A DNA stretch of 64,000 nt from JALZHR01 sp036388475 (GTDB lineage: Bacteria; Acidobacteriota; Blastocatellia; Pyrinomonadales; Pyrinomonadaceae): positions 1 through 64,000 of the forward strand of contig DASVRT010000085.1 of the NCBI GenBank assembly GCA_036388475.1. The letters run 5' to 3'. A program made the translations under genes and the position numbers. The notes beneath the pieces were generated by a model. It was not told where the DNA came from and ran no database searches. It saw only the letters and a list, made by a program, of their open reading frames with translations. Shown here one piece after another: positions 1-8,083 of this stretch. How positions within the stretch are numbered: position 1 is the first letter of the stretch; every line of letters begins with the position of its first letter.

Positions 1-1095
1 CAAAAACTCGCCGACTTTGTCTTTGCCCCAGACGAGAGTTTTGACGCGCGCCGGCAAATCCTCGATTTGTTTGGCGGCGTCGAGCGACGCGAATTTCGTT
101 TTCGCCTGCGGCTTGTAATCAAACGTCTGCAAATCGAGTTCGAGAATCTCGCGCTTGCCTGCGGCGTCAGTTGATTTTTTGAAAAAGCCGCCCTTTGTTT
201 TGTCGCCCAGAAGTTTCTTTTCAAGCAGTGTTTTGATTAAATCGGGCAGAACGAAAACTTCGCGGTCTTCGTCGTCGGGAATCGCCGGATAAAGATTGTT
301 GACGACGTGCGCCGTGACGTCCAAACCGACCAGATCCGAAGTGCGAAACGTCGCGCTCGAAGCGTGACCGATTGCCTTTCCCGTAATCTGGTCAACCTCG
401 GTCGGCGTGAAATTCATCCGAATCATTTCGTGAATCGTCGCCATCATCGAGAAAACGCCGATACGATTGGCGATAAAATTCGGTCGGTCTTTCGCCGCCA
501 CGACGCCTTTGCCCAAGCGTTCGTCGAGAAATCCGAAAACCGCGCACGCGATTTCCGGTTTCGTCCATTCGGTCGGAATCGCTTCGACCAGCTTCATATA
601 ACGCGGCGGGTTGAAAAAATGTATGCCTAAGAAATGCGCTTTAAAAGCGTCCGAGAAAGGCTCGGCGATGGAAGAAATCGGAATTCCGCTGGTGTTCGAA
701 GCGACGACTGCGCCGGGTTTGCGATATTTTTCGACTTCCGCGAAAATCTTGTGCTTGATTTCCAGATTTTCGACGACGGCTTCAATCACAAAATCGCAGT
801 CTTTTATTTTCGGCAAATCGTCTTCGAAATTTCCAGTCGAAATCAGCGCCGCGTTGTCCGAAAGCATAAACGGCGCGGGCTTTAATTTTTTCGCCGCTTC
901 AAACAACGAGTTAACGACGCGGTTGCGGACGGCTCGCGATTCGAGCGTCGCTCCTTTGGCTTCTTCTTCCGGCGTCAGCTCGCGCGGCGCGATGTCCAAA
1001 AGCAAAGTCGGGATTCCGGCGTTCGCCAGATGCGCGGCAATGCCCGCGCCCATTGTTCCCGCCCCTAAAACGGCGGCTTTTCCGATTCTCAGCAT
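1..1095 (-). CDS. 3-hydroxyacyl-CoA dehydrogenase, FadB/FadN-like (3' end outside window)
   Basis: This is the NAD-dependent dehydrogenase of fatty-acid beta-oxidation, oxidising L-3-hydroxyacyl-CoA. The first 365 codons are visible. The N-terminus reads MLRIGKAAVLGAGTMGAGIA, which contains the GxGxMGxG dinucleotide-binding loop. It is followed by an acidic residue at the end of the second strand (LLLDIAP), the family motif SNTSGIPISSIA and the motif HFFNPPRYMKLVE. The C-terminal dehydrogenase domain follows (NRIGVFSMMATIHEM) and then GDKTKGGFFKK. In Bacillus FadN and many acidobacterial homologues a crotonase-like domain comes after this; the window edge prevents a check. The start is the ATG at 1095, with an AAGGAAA ribosome site about 12 bases upstream. 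A promoter with a palindromic operator lies directly upstream, so the gene is probably repressed by a TetR-type fatty-acid regulator (inference). Confidence 0.9.
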   Translation of the reverse strand, partial: MLRIGKAAVLGAGTMGAGIAAHLANAGIPTLLLDIAPRELTPEEEAKGATLESRAVRNRVVNSLFEAAKKLKPAPFMLSDNAALISTGNFEDDLPKIKDCDFVIEAVVENLEIKHKIFAEVEKYRKPGAVVASNTSGIPISSIAEPFSDAFKAHFLGIHFFNPPRYMKLVEAIPTEWTKPEIACAVFGFLDERLGKGVVAAKDRPNFIANRIGVFSMMATIHEMIRMNFTPTEVDQITGKAIGHASSATFRTSDLVGLDVTAHVVNNLYPAIPDDEDREVFVLPDLIKTLLEKKLLGDKTKGGFFKKSTDAAGKREILELDLQTFDYKPQAKTKFASLDAAKQIEDLPARVKTLVWGKDKVGEFL

Positions 1096-1138
1096 AGATA
1101 GATTGTTTCCTTATAACGGTAGAAATTAAATTGCGTAT

Positions 1139-1167
1139 ATCATACTGAATGAGCGTTCATTCAGCAA
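1139..1167 (-). promoter_or_regulatory. Sigma-70-like promoter with FadR/TetR-type operator in its spacer
   Basis: Read on the minus strand, TTGCTG (complement of 1162-1167) is separated by exactly 17 bases from TATGAT (complement of 1139-1144). This is a good -35/-10 pair pointing at the beta-oxidation gene. The spacer is occupied by the interrupted palindrome TGAATGAGCGTTCATTCA at 1146-1163, which has 7-bp perfect arms around 4 bases. The arms TGAATGA/TCATTCA match the operator of the Bacillus TetR-family regulator FadR, which is released by long-chain acyl-CoA. Position and sequence together suggest repression by steric block. The cognate regulator is not in the window. Confidence 0.75.
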
Positions 1168-1474
1168 GCCGAAGCAAGGAATTTTCTTTAATTTATCGCG
1201 ATTTTAATGTAAGATTCACGGAATATAAAAGCGCGCGGAGCTTCTGCTATGAAATCTATTTTTAGAGATTTAACTACTCGCCTGTATTCTTTTCCAATTT
1301 TTTTCCAAATTTTTGCGAAAAAAAATCTTGACTTATTTTTCAAACGGGCGGATACTTTTCGACAAAGCGTCTATTAACATTTAATGTCAAGGCAGTAATT
1401 TTTCGTCCGATTAAACCGGACGTGAATAAAGCCGTTTCAGACGGTATTTTAAATAAAACAAAGGGAGCCCAAAA

Positions 1475-2089
1475 ATGAAAAAATCATTCGTTCTTTTTGT
1501 CGTAATGCTTTTTTTGAGCTTTGCAGTATCGGCTCAAACCAATCCTACGACCAACACGACCAGCACAACTGACACAACCGGCGAAACGAAAAAGAAACCG
1601 CCGATTTTCCGCGCCGCCAAAGACCAGATAATGCAGGCGCAAAAGATGTTGAAGGTGACCGAAAGCGGAAAAATGGACGACGGTTTTCGCGCCGCGCTGA
1701 AAAAATATCAATCCGAAAACGGCTTGAAAGCGACGGGCACGCTGAATCGGGCGACGCTCGAAAAAATGAACATCGCGCTGACCGATAAACAAAAGGAAAA
1801 TCCGGTTTCGCCCAATTCTTTCGCGACCGGCGACGGAAACAAAACGACGGAAACGAAAAAGCGCGCGCCCGTTTTCCGCGCCGGCAAAGACCAGATAATG
1901 CAGGCGCAGAAAATGTTGAAAGATAAAGGAATGTATGCGGGCGAGCAAACCGGAAAACTCGACGACGCAACGCGCGACGGCTTGAAAAAATATCAAGCGG
2001 CAAACGGCGTCAAAGTGACCGGCACGCTGAACCGCGAAACACTTGAAAAAATGGGAATTGCGCTGACTGATAAGCAGAAGGAAATGTAA
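1475..2089 (+). CDS. Secreted protein with two peptidoglycan-binding-like repeats
   Basis: A 204-residue exported protein. Residues 1-20 form a signal peptide ending in SAQ. A short Thr-rich linker leads to two homologous modules of the PG_binding_1 type, at about residues 42-110 and 130-204. Each has the helical pattern KDQIMQAQKML, then a KKYQ..NG segment, then TGTLNR.TLEKM. The first module lacks about eight residues (DKGMYAGE-like) present in the second. The two copies are also close at DNA level, which points to a recent internal duplication. A good AAGGGAG ribosome site precedes the ATG. No catalytic domain is present, so it probably binds cell-wall glycan or acts as a structural partner (inference). 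Confidence 0.75.
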   Translation: MKKSFVLFVVMLFLSFAVSAQTNPTTNTTSTTDTTGETKKKPPIFRAAKDQIMQAQKMLKVTESGKMDDGFRAALKKYQSENGLKATGTLNRATLEKMNIALTDKQKENPVSPNSFATGDGNKTTETKKRAPVFRAGKDQIMQAQKMLKDKGMYAGEQTGKLDDATRDGLKKYQAANGVKVTGTLNRETLEKMGIALTDKQKEM

Positions 2090-2160
2090 TTTGACTTCCG
2101 CCGTCAGCTCGCTGAATTAAACAAAATTCACCGTCGAGGCGCAGAGTTTTCGCCGATTAC

Positions 2161-2189
2161 CGCAGAGATTTTCCGTGCGAATCTCTGCG
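2161..2189. repeat. CGCAGAG intergenic hairpin
   Basis: CGCAGAGATT at 2161-2170 pairs with AATCTCTGCG at 2180-2189. The flanks repeat the same word (GGCGCAGAG upstream, CTCTGCGC downstream), giving a nested stem. It sits in the 204-base gap between two convergent genes and may act as a terminator, but it has no clear U-tract. The CGCAGAG word is a typical dispersed intergenic element in environmental genomes. Confidence 0.5.
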
Positions 2190-2293
2190 TGTTTTCTCTG
2201 CGCTTCCCGAAACTCGAAGTCGCCTGCGCGCCCCGCAATTTCAGAAAATCCCGATGCCGCCGGAGACTTCTTGTTTGAGCGCGCATAAGCGAA

Positions 2294-2617
2294 TCATCTT
2301 CGGCTGCGCTTGTTTCTTTCCATCAAAAGCGAAAAAGCGAGTTGTCTTTCCTGCAAAATTTTGTTGAGTTTTTTTCTTTCTTCTTCGTCGGCGCAGGTTT
2401 TTACTTTTTCCTTCAATTCGCCGATTTCTTTCAGGCGTTCTATTTCTTCGGGCACGAACTTACTGCTTTTTAAAACCGAATAACCCATTCGCAAATCTTC
2501 CGGCGTGTTAAAGTAAGAATCCAAATCTATCGGGCGACCCGCGCCTTCGAGGTTGTCGAAATCGCCCGCTTCGATAGAGTTCCTGATTTGTTCGTCGATA
2601 AATTTTCCTAAGGACAT
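2294..2617 (-). CDS. DUF1992 (DnaJC28-like conserved domain) protein
   Basis: A 107-residue cytoplasmic protein that matches the DUF1992 pattern from end to end. It has the opening IDEQIRNSIEAGDFDNLEGA, then GRPIDLDSYFN, MGYSVLKSSKFVPEEIE, and a charged helical C-terminus ending in a basic tail. The same domain occurs in the eukaryotic DnaJ homologue DNAJC28, but no J domain is present here. The biochemical role is unknown. The length is typical of stand-alone bacterial members. It lies 113 bases downstream of the deacetylase start-to-stop block on the same strand and could be co-transcribed with it. Confidence 0.85.
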   Translation of the reverse strand: MSLGKFIDEQIRNSIEAGDFDNLEGAGRPIDLDSYFNTPEDLRMGYSVLKSSKFVPEEIERLKEIGELKEKVKTCADEEERKKLNKILQERQLAFSLLMERNKRSRR

Positions 2618-2730
2618 AAAACTTCTTTCTCTTTAATATGGTAACGAAATTTTAAATTGAAAAGTTTTTGAAAATTGTAAGCGGTAAAGGGTAAATTGTA
2701 AGTTGCAATTGAAAAGAACGAACTTACCGG

Positions 2731-3450
2731 TTACAGCTTTTTTGATTGAGCTATCAATTCCGAAACGGTCGCAAACTGAAAACCTTTTTCGCGTAAGCCT
2801 TCGATAACCGGCTTGACGGCGTTCAGCGACTTTCGCTTCGGGTCATACATTACGTGAAGTAAGATGATTGAGCCGCCGCGCGTGTTGGCAAGAATATATT
2901 TCACAATCTCGTCGGTTTTCGACGCAATTTCCGGAAAAGTTTCCGGCTCGACGTCCCACGTGATGCTTTTTCTGCCGGTCTGCGAAAGGTAAAAGGGCAG
3001 CGTAAAAAGCTTTTTGCCGTACGGCGGACGAAAATGCGTCGGCGTCTCGTAACCGGCGGCGCGAATCAGCGCGTCGGTGCGCTCGATTTCGTCTTTGACG
3101 AACGAAGGCGAGACGAGCACCATCCGCACGTGCGAATACGAATGATTGCCGATTTCGTGTCCGTCGGCGACAATCTTTTTTCCTTCGGCGAGATTTTTTT
3201 CCAGTTCGCCGCCGATTAAAAAGAAAGTCGCTTTGACGTTTTCTTCCTTTAAAACGCGCAGAATTTCGTCGGTGTGCGCGGGCGTCGGTCCGTCGTCAAA
3301 GGTCAGCGCGATTAATTTTTGAGCGGTTTCGACGCGCGGCACGATTTCGCCGAAAACCTGAAAGGTGCGCGACTTGCTTAATTCCCACAAGCCGAACAAA
3401 ACGCCGAAAATCAGCGCCGGAGCGACTAACAAATAATAGATTTTTCGCAT
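2731..3450 (-). CDS. Polysaccharide deacetylase (NodB-like, carbohydrate esterase 4)
   Basis: A 239-residue membrane-anchored or exported enzyme that removes acetyl groups from N-acetylated glycans, most likely peptidoglycan or an exopolysaccharide. An N-terminal hydrophobic segment (residues 5-24) acts as a signal anchor. The NodB motifs are all present. Motif 1 is ALTFDDGPTPAH, where the second Asp binds metal. Motif 2 is GNHSYSH, giving the two metal-binding His. Motif 3 is FRPPYGKK. A later motif is SIILLHVMY, with the catalytic-side His. Catalytic residues look intact. The substrate cannot be read from sequence. Confidence 0.88.
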   Translation of the reverse strand: MRKIYYLLVAPALIFGVLFGLWELSKSRTFQVFGEIVPRVETAQKLIALTFDDGPTPAHTDEILRVLKEENVKATFFLIGGELEKNLAEGKKIVADGHEIGNHSYSHVRMVLVSPSFVKDEIERTDALIRAAGYETPTHFRPPYGKKLFTLPFYLSQTGRKSITWDVEPETFPEIASKTDEIVKYILANTRGGSIILLHVMYDPKRKSLNAVKPVIEGLREKGFQFATVSELIAQSKKL

Positions 3451-3490
3451 CGCTTAAATTTTAATTTAAAAACGGCGTTTCGCAATAATT

Positions 3491-4051
3491 TTATTCGAGA
3501 TAAAACTTCATAATCCGCTGAGCCAAATCGCTTCTGCCCCAAAGCTCGGAGATAAACATTTTAAAATCGGCAATGTTCATCCAGTATTTTTCGTCGATAA
3601 GCTCGTCCTTGTTAACGCTCTGAACAATCACGACGCCGAGCAGACCGCCGAGCAGGCTGAGCGGAAGCAGAAGCTTGTTTTTTTTAATTTCAAAAACGTC
3701 GGTCGAAGCAAAAGCAAATTGCGCGGGCATTTTGCCGGTCGCCAGCGTCTGCTGAATGAGGTAAAAAATAATCTCTTTCGCGCCGTGATGCGAGTTAAAA
3801 GCCGGCACGATTCTTTTCAAAGCAAACGGAATATTAAGCGGCAGCGGCAAAGCGCGCGGCAAGCCCATAAACGAAACCAGCTGCCAGTTTTCCCTGATAA
3901 ATCGCTGGTAATTTTCCGCCTCGAAAGTCTTTTTCGCCGTTTCGTTAATCGCCGCGCAGGTCGGGACAAAAGCCGCGTCATACGAACCGGCGTTCATAAA
4001 ATCAACCGCTTCCTGCACAAGTTTGCCGACGCTTTTCATAATTTCGTTCAC
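3491..4051 (-). CDS. Hypothetical protein, 186 aa, one membrane segment
   Basis: I do not recognise a family. The protein is mostly helical and begins with an amphipathic MKSVGKLVQEAVDFMNAGSYDAAFVPTCAAINETAK-type region reminiscent of helical nucleotide-associated (HEPN-like) folds, but the diagnostic RxxxxH motif is absent. A hydrophobic stretch LLLPLSLLGGLLGVVIVQSV lies near residue 130 and could be a buried helix or a membrane segment. The next gene toward the left starts 40 bases after its stop on the same strand, so the two may form an operon. An alternative start lies four codons in (MKSV). Confidence 0.6.
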   Translation of the reverse strand: MNEIMKSVGKLVQEAVDFMNAGSYDAAFVPTCAAINETAKKTFEAENYQRFIRENWQLVSFMGLPRALPLPLNIPFALKRIVPAFNSHHGAKEIIFYLIQQTLATGKMPAQFAFASTDVFEIKKNKLLLPLSLLGGLLGVVIVQSVNKDELIDEKYWMNIADFKMFISELWGRSDLAQRIMKFYLE

Positions 4052-4192
4052 CTCGACGATTTTTTAGATTATAAACCAAAGGAAGTCGGCGAGTCAGTGA
4101 GAAAGGGCGTCGGGAAAAAGATTGAGTAGATTCAGTCAGTTCCCTCGCTCCTTCACTTTCCGACTTCTCTATTCTCCGACTTTCTTTTTCTG

Positions 4193-4198
4193 TATAAT
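4193..4198 (+). promoter_or_regulatory. TATAAT -10 element very close to the DUF58 start
   Basis: A perfect TATAAT lies only 12 bases upstream of the ATG at 4211. There is no Shine-Dalgarno sequence in between. If used as a -10 box, transcription would begin within a few bases of the start codon, giving a nearly leaderless mRNA. No convincing -35 box is seen. Confidence 0.45.
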
Positions 4199-4210
4199 CA
4201 AGCGCAAGTT

Positions 4211-5533
4211 ATGCGCTTCGTCTTTTCCCGTAGATTTTACATTCTGCTGGCGATCGGTTTAATTCCGCTCTCGCTTTCGTGGAATCTGCCCGCGCTGCGA
4301 ACAGCCGTTTTTGTCGCCGATGCTTTGCTTGTCCTGGCGGCGATAATCGATTATTTCGCCAGCCGCAAATTGCCTGAAGATTTCACTATCAGGCGCGAAT
4401 TTTCCAGGCGTTTCGCCATCGGCGACGAAACCCGGGTGCGCTTGATTATCGAAAATCTCTCGCCGCACACGTTTACCCTTCAAATCAAAGACGAGTTTCC
4501 GCCCGCAATGCGGCTCGTCGGCGAGCGCGACGCGAAACTCAAAATCGAAGGTCAAACTTTCGTTCCGGTTGATTACGCCCTCGTTCCGCCGCGCCGCGGG
4601 CGTTACGAATTCGGTCGCACGGCAGTCCGGTTTTTATCAAAGCTCGGTCTGGTCTGGTGTCAAAAAAATCTGAACGCGGCGGAAGCCGTCAAGGTTTATC
4701 CGAATATGCGGCGCGCCCGCGAAATGGAACTTAAAGCGCTCGGCGCTCGTTCGTTTCTGGCGATTCAGCGCAAAGCCGTCAGGCGCGGCGAAGGACGCGA
4801 GTTCGAATCGCTGCGCGATTACGTGCGCGGCGATGAGCTGCGGCATATTTCGTGGACGGCGACGGCGCGGCGCGGGAAAATAACGACGCGCCAATATCAA
4901 ATCGAGCGCGACCAGACGATTATCATCGCGCTCGACGCCGGACGTTTAATGACGGGGCGCATCGGCGACGAAACGAAATTCGACACGGCGATTCACGCCA
5001 GCCTCGCCTTAATGAGCGCGGCGGCGCGCGGCGGCGACAACTGCGGCTTGATGGTTTTCGGACGCCGCATCAAAAAATATCTGCCGCCGAAAAAAGGCGT
5101 CGAACACCTCGACGGCGTTCTCGAAGCCCTGCACGACCTCGAACCCGAATTGATTGAGCCTTCATACGCCCGCGCGTTTCAATTCATCGCCGCGAACCTG
5201 AAAAAACGGACTTTCGTCGTCATTCTGACCGATTTGGTCGATAAGGACAGTTCCAAAGAACTCCTGAATTCGCTGAAGCTTCTGCGCCCGCGCCATCTGC
5301 CTTTAGTCGTCACCATCGGCGACCGCGACTTAAACGCCACGGTCAGCCAAATTCCGAAAGAATTAAAAGAAGTCTTCGTCCAGTCGGCGGCGGAAGAAAT
5401 CATCCACCAGCGCGAAGCCGCTTTGAGAATGGTCGAAAGCCTGGGCGGTCTTGCGCTCGACGTGACGACCAATTCCCTCGCGCCGCGCCTTCTGGAAACT
5501 TATCTAAGAGTCAAAGAACGCGGTTTGCTTTAG
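4211..5533 (+). CDS. DUF58 domain protein (von Willebrand A-like)
   Basis: A 440-residue membrane-anchored protein. Two N-terminal hydrophobic segments (residues about 8-24 and 28-48) are followed by a beta-rich region. The DUF58 signature GREFESLRDYVRGDELRHIS then appears near residues 195-215, and the IDW-type element is ISWTATARRGKITTRQYQ. A vWA-like fold begins at TIIIALDAGRLM. DUF58 proteins usually sit beside MoxR ATPases and vWA proteins in envelope-stress or periplasmic maturation loci. No MoxR gene is present here, so this copy appears to stand alone. The function is inferred only from the family. Confidence 0.88.
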   Translation: MRFVFSRRFYILLAIGLIPLSLSWNLPALRTAVFVADALLVLAAIIDYFASRKLPEDFTIRREFSRRFAIGDETRVRLIIENLSPHTFTLQIKDEFPPAMRLVGERDAKLKIEGQTFVPVDYALVPPRRGRYEFGRTAVRFLSKLGLVWCQKNLNAAEAVKVYPNMRRAREMELKALGARSFLAIQRKAVRRGEGREFESLRDYVRGDELRHISWTATARRGKITTRQYQIERDQTIIIALDAGRLMTGRIGDETKFDTAIHASLALMSAAARGGDNCGLMVFGRRIKKYLPPKKGVEHLDGVLEALHDLEPELIEPSYARAFQFIAANLKKRTFVVILTDLVDKDSSKELLNSLKLLRPRHLPLVVTIGDRDLNATVSQIPKELKEVFVQSAAEEIIHQREAALRMVESLGGLALDVTTNSLAPRLLETYLRVKERGLL

Positions 5534-5777
5534 TTCGGATGTCAGCAGTGTTGTTATTGGTCTTGGGATCGAACGCGGCTGACTGCACGCCGTCGAGATT
5601 GGTTATCGTAAAACCGCTCCGTCAGCGGGCGAATTGATTACGATGTCGGGGCTTTCAAATCGATCCTGTTCCCGCCGACAGGTCCATTTCTGGAAAAGTT
5701 AAATATTCAATAATCCCAAATAGGGTAATTTAACGCGAAGTTAGTTTATTCGCAGAATCTTGGCGAGGGTTTAAACA
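5534..5777. other. Intergenic stretch without a supported gene
   Basis: A 32-codon frame starts with ATG at 5539 and has a hydrophobic beginning, but there is no ribosome site and its body overlaps the repeat-like words CCGCTCCGTCAGCGGG (about 5610-5626). I regard it as non-coding. The rest shows nothing recognisable. Confidence 0.4.
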
Positions 5778-5814
5778 AAGAAGGAGGGCTGAGTAACACT
5801 TAGCCCTCCTTCTT
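5778..5814. terminator. Bidirectional rho-independent terminator
   Basis: AAGAAGGAGGGCT (5778-5790) pairs perfectly with AGCCCTCCTTCTT (5802-5814) around an 11-base loop. It lies between the convergent DUF58 and pectate lyase genes and can serve both. The minus-strand transcript of pectate lyase reaches it right after its stop codon. Confidence 0.8.
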
Positions 5815-5823
5815 CCGGTTTAG

Positions 5824-5843
5824 AATGAATGAAATCATTCATT
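5824..5843. repeat. AATGAATGA/TCATTCATT palindrome over a stop codon
   Basis: Nine-base perfect arms (5824-5832 and 5835-5843) flank two bases. The pectate lyase stop codon (5835-5837, minus strand) lies inside it. The arms contain the same TGAATGA/TCATTCA words as the operator at 1146-1163, but the spacing is 0 instead of 4 and the site is at a 3' end. Confidence 0.5.
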
Positions 5844-7487
5844 GGAAAGCAGAAATTGTAAATGTCCGACACCGGCGCCTTGTGTAACGATTTGCTTAAC
5901 GTTCTGAGCCGGGTCAAGCGTGTAATTATAGTATGTGCCGGGTTCGGTCACGGTGCCGCGGGTTTCGACCGGACCGGAATTGACGAAAAAGTTGTTGCGT
6001 TCAATCAATCTGCCAGGTTCGTCGCTGTCTCCGTAAAAAGTGTAAGTCGGATTATCCACGTTTTCAAAGTAGTTGCCTTCCACGACCACGCCCGCGTTCA
6101 TCGTCGAGGCGACGCCGTATTCATTGCCGTAATAGTAATTGTTGTAAACGTGAACCGACTCGCCGAAGCGGACTCTGGGATGACGTGTCGCGGTTCCGTC
6201 AAACCAATTGTGGTGATAAGTGACGCGCAGATGCCCGATGTCCTCAGCGCCGTTCGAGTCGCTGTGACCGAGCAGCATCGTTTTTCCGTGGTTGAGAAAT
6301 CTATTCCACGAAACCGTCACAAAATCAGAGCCGCGCTTTATGTCAAGCAGACCGTCGTAACCATTCGTAAATGTGCAGTGGTCAATCCAGATGTGATGCG
6401 ACGAGTTCTGGACGTTGAAAGAATCGTCCGGCGCGTTAGTGAATATCATATTGCGAACGATAATATTCTTTGACGCGTTGGTCACTTGCAGACCCGCGCC
6501 GGAAATGCCCGAATAATTTCCCACACCGACGATGGTTTTATTAGAGGCGATATTATGCATCGCGGCAGGCAGAGTTAAAAGACCGTCAACTCTAATCACA
6601 TACGGTTCGGCTCGCCGGATATAATCGAGAAATTGAGTAGCAGTCGTCACCGTTACGGTCGCACCGCCCGCGCCGCCGCTCGTTCCGTTTTGACCGAGCG
6701 CGTTGACTGAGGCGAAACCGACCGGACCGGCGGACGGCGTCGGAACGGGAGTCGGCGTTACTGTCGGCGTCGGCGACGCGGTCGGTGTGGGCGTCGCGGT
6801 CGGGCTGGCTGTTGGTGTCGCTGTTGGTGTCGGCGTAGTTGTCGATACGCTTGTGACGGCAAAATCATCAAATTCGGCGCTCGCGTAATAGGTTGCGCCG
6901 CCGATATTGCCTGCACGGAATTGGCTGTCTGTCGCCGACAATTGCAGCGTTCCATTGACATAAGCTTTAAGCGATGTTCCGGCTACTTCGAGCTTAACCG
7001 AATACCAGGATTGAGTTGTTACCGGAAAAGATTTTGTCGCCAGCGTGGTCGAAGAGCCGGAAACCAGCTTTTTCAATTCCAGAGTGTTGTTGCTTCGCAG
7101 AGCCAGATAATAGTAACTGGTATTGCTTTGGGCACGCGCGATAAGCGCCACAAAACGATTGCTGCCGTTGAATTGCAGCGGCTTGATTCGCGCTTCGACT
7201 GCGTAGTCAGTCCACGAAGGCGAGCCTGCCAGCGAGCGCGCATCACTGCTTAATCCGGATTGTTTGAACACCTGCGAGCCGTCGGCGACTACGGACCACG
7301 TGCCGCCGGATTTGGTCCAACCATTGGAATCTCCGTCTTCGAAGTTGTCGGTAAAAAGTTTTTGAGTTTGCGCGGCAGACGTGAAATTCAGAAGGAGAGC
7401 GAAAAGCGTTCCCCCGAAGATTAGCGCCAGAATAATTAGGTTCCTGTGTGTTTTAGCATTTGTAACTTGTATACTGTTGTGTTGCAT
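5835..7487 (-). CDS. Secreted pectate lyase (PL1) with N-terminal LamG-like domain
   Basis: A 550-residue exported enzyme that cleaves polygalacturonate by beta-elimination. A signal sequence (residues 1-40) precedes a concanavalin/LamG-like beta-sandwich (about 44-212), which begins DNFEDGDSNGWTKSGGTW and probably binds carbohydrate. A Pro-Thr-rich linker covers 213-255. The PL1 parallel beta-helix fills about 256-540. Diagnostic motifs are WIDHCTF (367-373), DGLLDIKRGSDFVTVSW with calcium-binding acidic residues, and VTYHHNWFDGTATRHPRVRFG-type (422-442) with the catalytic-region arginines of RHPRVR. The polypeptide is complete. It is divergent from a pectin methylesterase across a 596-base control region, so the two enzymes probably act in sequence on plant pectin. 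Confidence 0.92.
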   Translation of the reverse strand: MQHNSIQVTNAKTHRNLIILALIFGGTLFALLLNFTSAAQTQKLFTDNFEDGDSNGWTKSGGTWSVVADGSQVFKQSGLSSDARSLAGSPSWTDYAVEARIKPLQFNGSNRFVALIARAQSNTSYYYLALRSNNTLELKKLVSGSSTTLATKSFPVTTQSWYSVKLEVAGTSLKAYVNGTLQLSATDSQFRAGNIGGATYYASAEFDDFAVTSVSTTTPTPTATPTASPTATPTPTASPTPTVTPTPVPTPSAGPVGFASVNALGQNGTSGGAGGATVTVTTATQFLDYIRRAEPYVIRVDGLLTLPAAMHNIASNKTIVGVGNYSGISGAGLQVTNASKNIIVRNMIFTNAPDDSFNVQNSSHHIWIDHCTFTNGYDGLLDIKRGSDFVTVSWNRFLNHGKTMLLGHSDSNGAEDIGHLRVTYHHNWFDGTATRHPRVRFGESVHVYNNYYYGNEYGVASTMNAGVVVEGNYFENVDNPTYTFYGDSDEPGRLIERNNFFVNSGPVETRGTVTEPGTYYNYTLDPAQNVKQIVTQGAGVGHLQFLLSNE

Positions 7488-7618
7488 AGTCTTAGATCCT
7501 GTTTACGCGCACAGATTTACTTACACGATTACTTAAAACAATAAATAATCAGCGGGAAATTTATGCTTTTCTATTGTGTTTTTTACTTCAAAGGATGTGT
7601 CAAAATTTTTGGCGAGAG

Positions 7619-7632
7619 TGTTATCGATAACA
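7619..7632. promoter_or_regulatory. LacI-family-type operator palindrome between the pectinase genes
   Basis: TGTTATCGATAACA is a perfect 14-bp palindrome with the central CG typical of LacI-family operators. It closely resembles GntR-type gluconate operators. It lies 132 bases upstream of the pectate lyase start and about 450 bases upstream of the methylesterase, within the shared divergent region. A role in sugar-acid-dependent control is inferred. No LacI-type gene is in the window. Confidence 0.55.
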
Positions 7633-7704
7633 ACTGCCAAAGAACTTTTGATATGATAAGTCTAATGAATTGGTAAGACCATTGTCAAGAATTTTTTTTT
7701 CTTT

Positions 7705-7720
7705 TGTCAGAAACCTGACA
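7705..7720. repeat. TGTCAG-N4-CTGACA inverted repeat in the pectinase control region
   Basis: Six-base perfect arms (7705-7710, 7715-7720) flank AAAC. It follows a T-rich tract in the divergent intergenic region (7488-8083) and could be a second regulator site or a small hairpin. The rest of this AT-rich region shows no gene. Confidence 0.4.
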
Positions 7721-8083
7721 GACTTCAGTAAATTATTTTTGATAAGTTCCGAATATATTTATAGCAATGAATTATGAAGGAAAATATTCTTGTATTTTCC
7801 GGCAATAATCATCGCGAGATGAAATTTTTTTCGCTTTAACGGCGAGAATGTTTTGATAATATTTATTTTATAGAACTGGCAAAATAACGGCTCACATTTG
7901 TCGGACGAACGGTTTATTTTTGTCTCTGTCGTTTACGCACTCAATACTCTTCCCCGATCGTGCAGTGCAAAATCCGAAAAACAGGTTATTTGTCGTTCTG
8001 AAAGCAATTATTTAATTACGACCGGACTATGACTGTGTCAACGACCAAGCTTAGTCTTTTCTTATAACGAATCAGGGGTGGTT

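Noticed and set aside
5539..5637. Possible 32-codon gene (MSAVLLLVLGSNAADC...)
   Set aside because: No ribosome site, overlaps repeat-like words, no family resemblance; more likely chance.
6703..6888. Gly/Val-rich plus-strand open frame
   Set aside because: It is the antisense of the Pro-Thr linker of the pectate lyase.
7705..7720. LexA-type SOS box
   Set aside because: Arm sequence and spacing do not match known LexA boxes, and neighbouring genes are pectinases.
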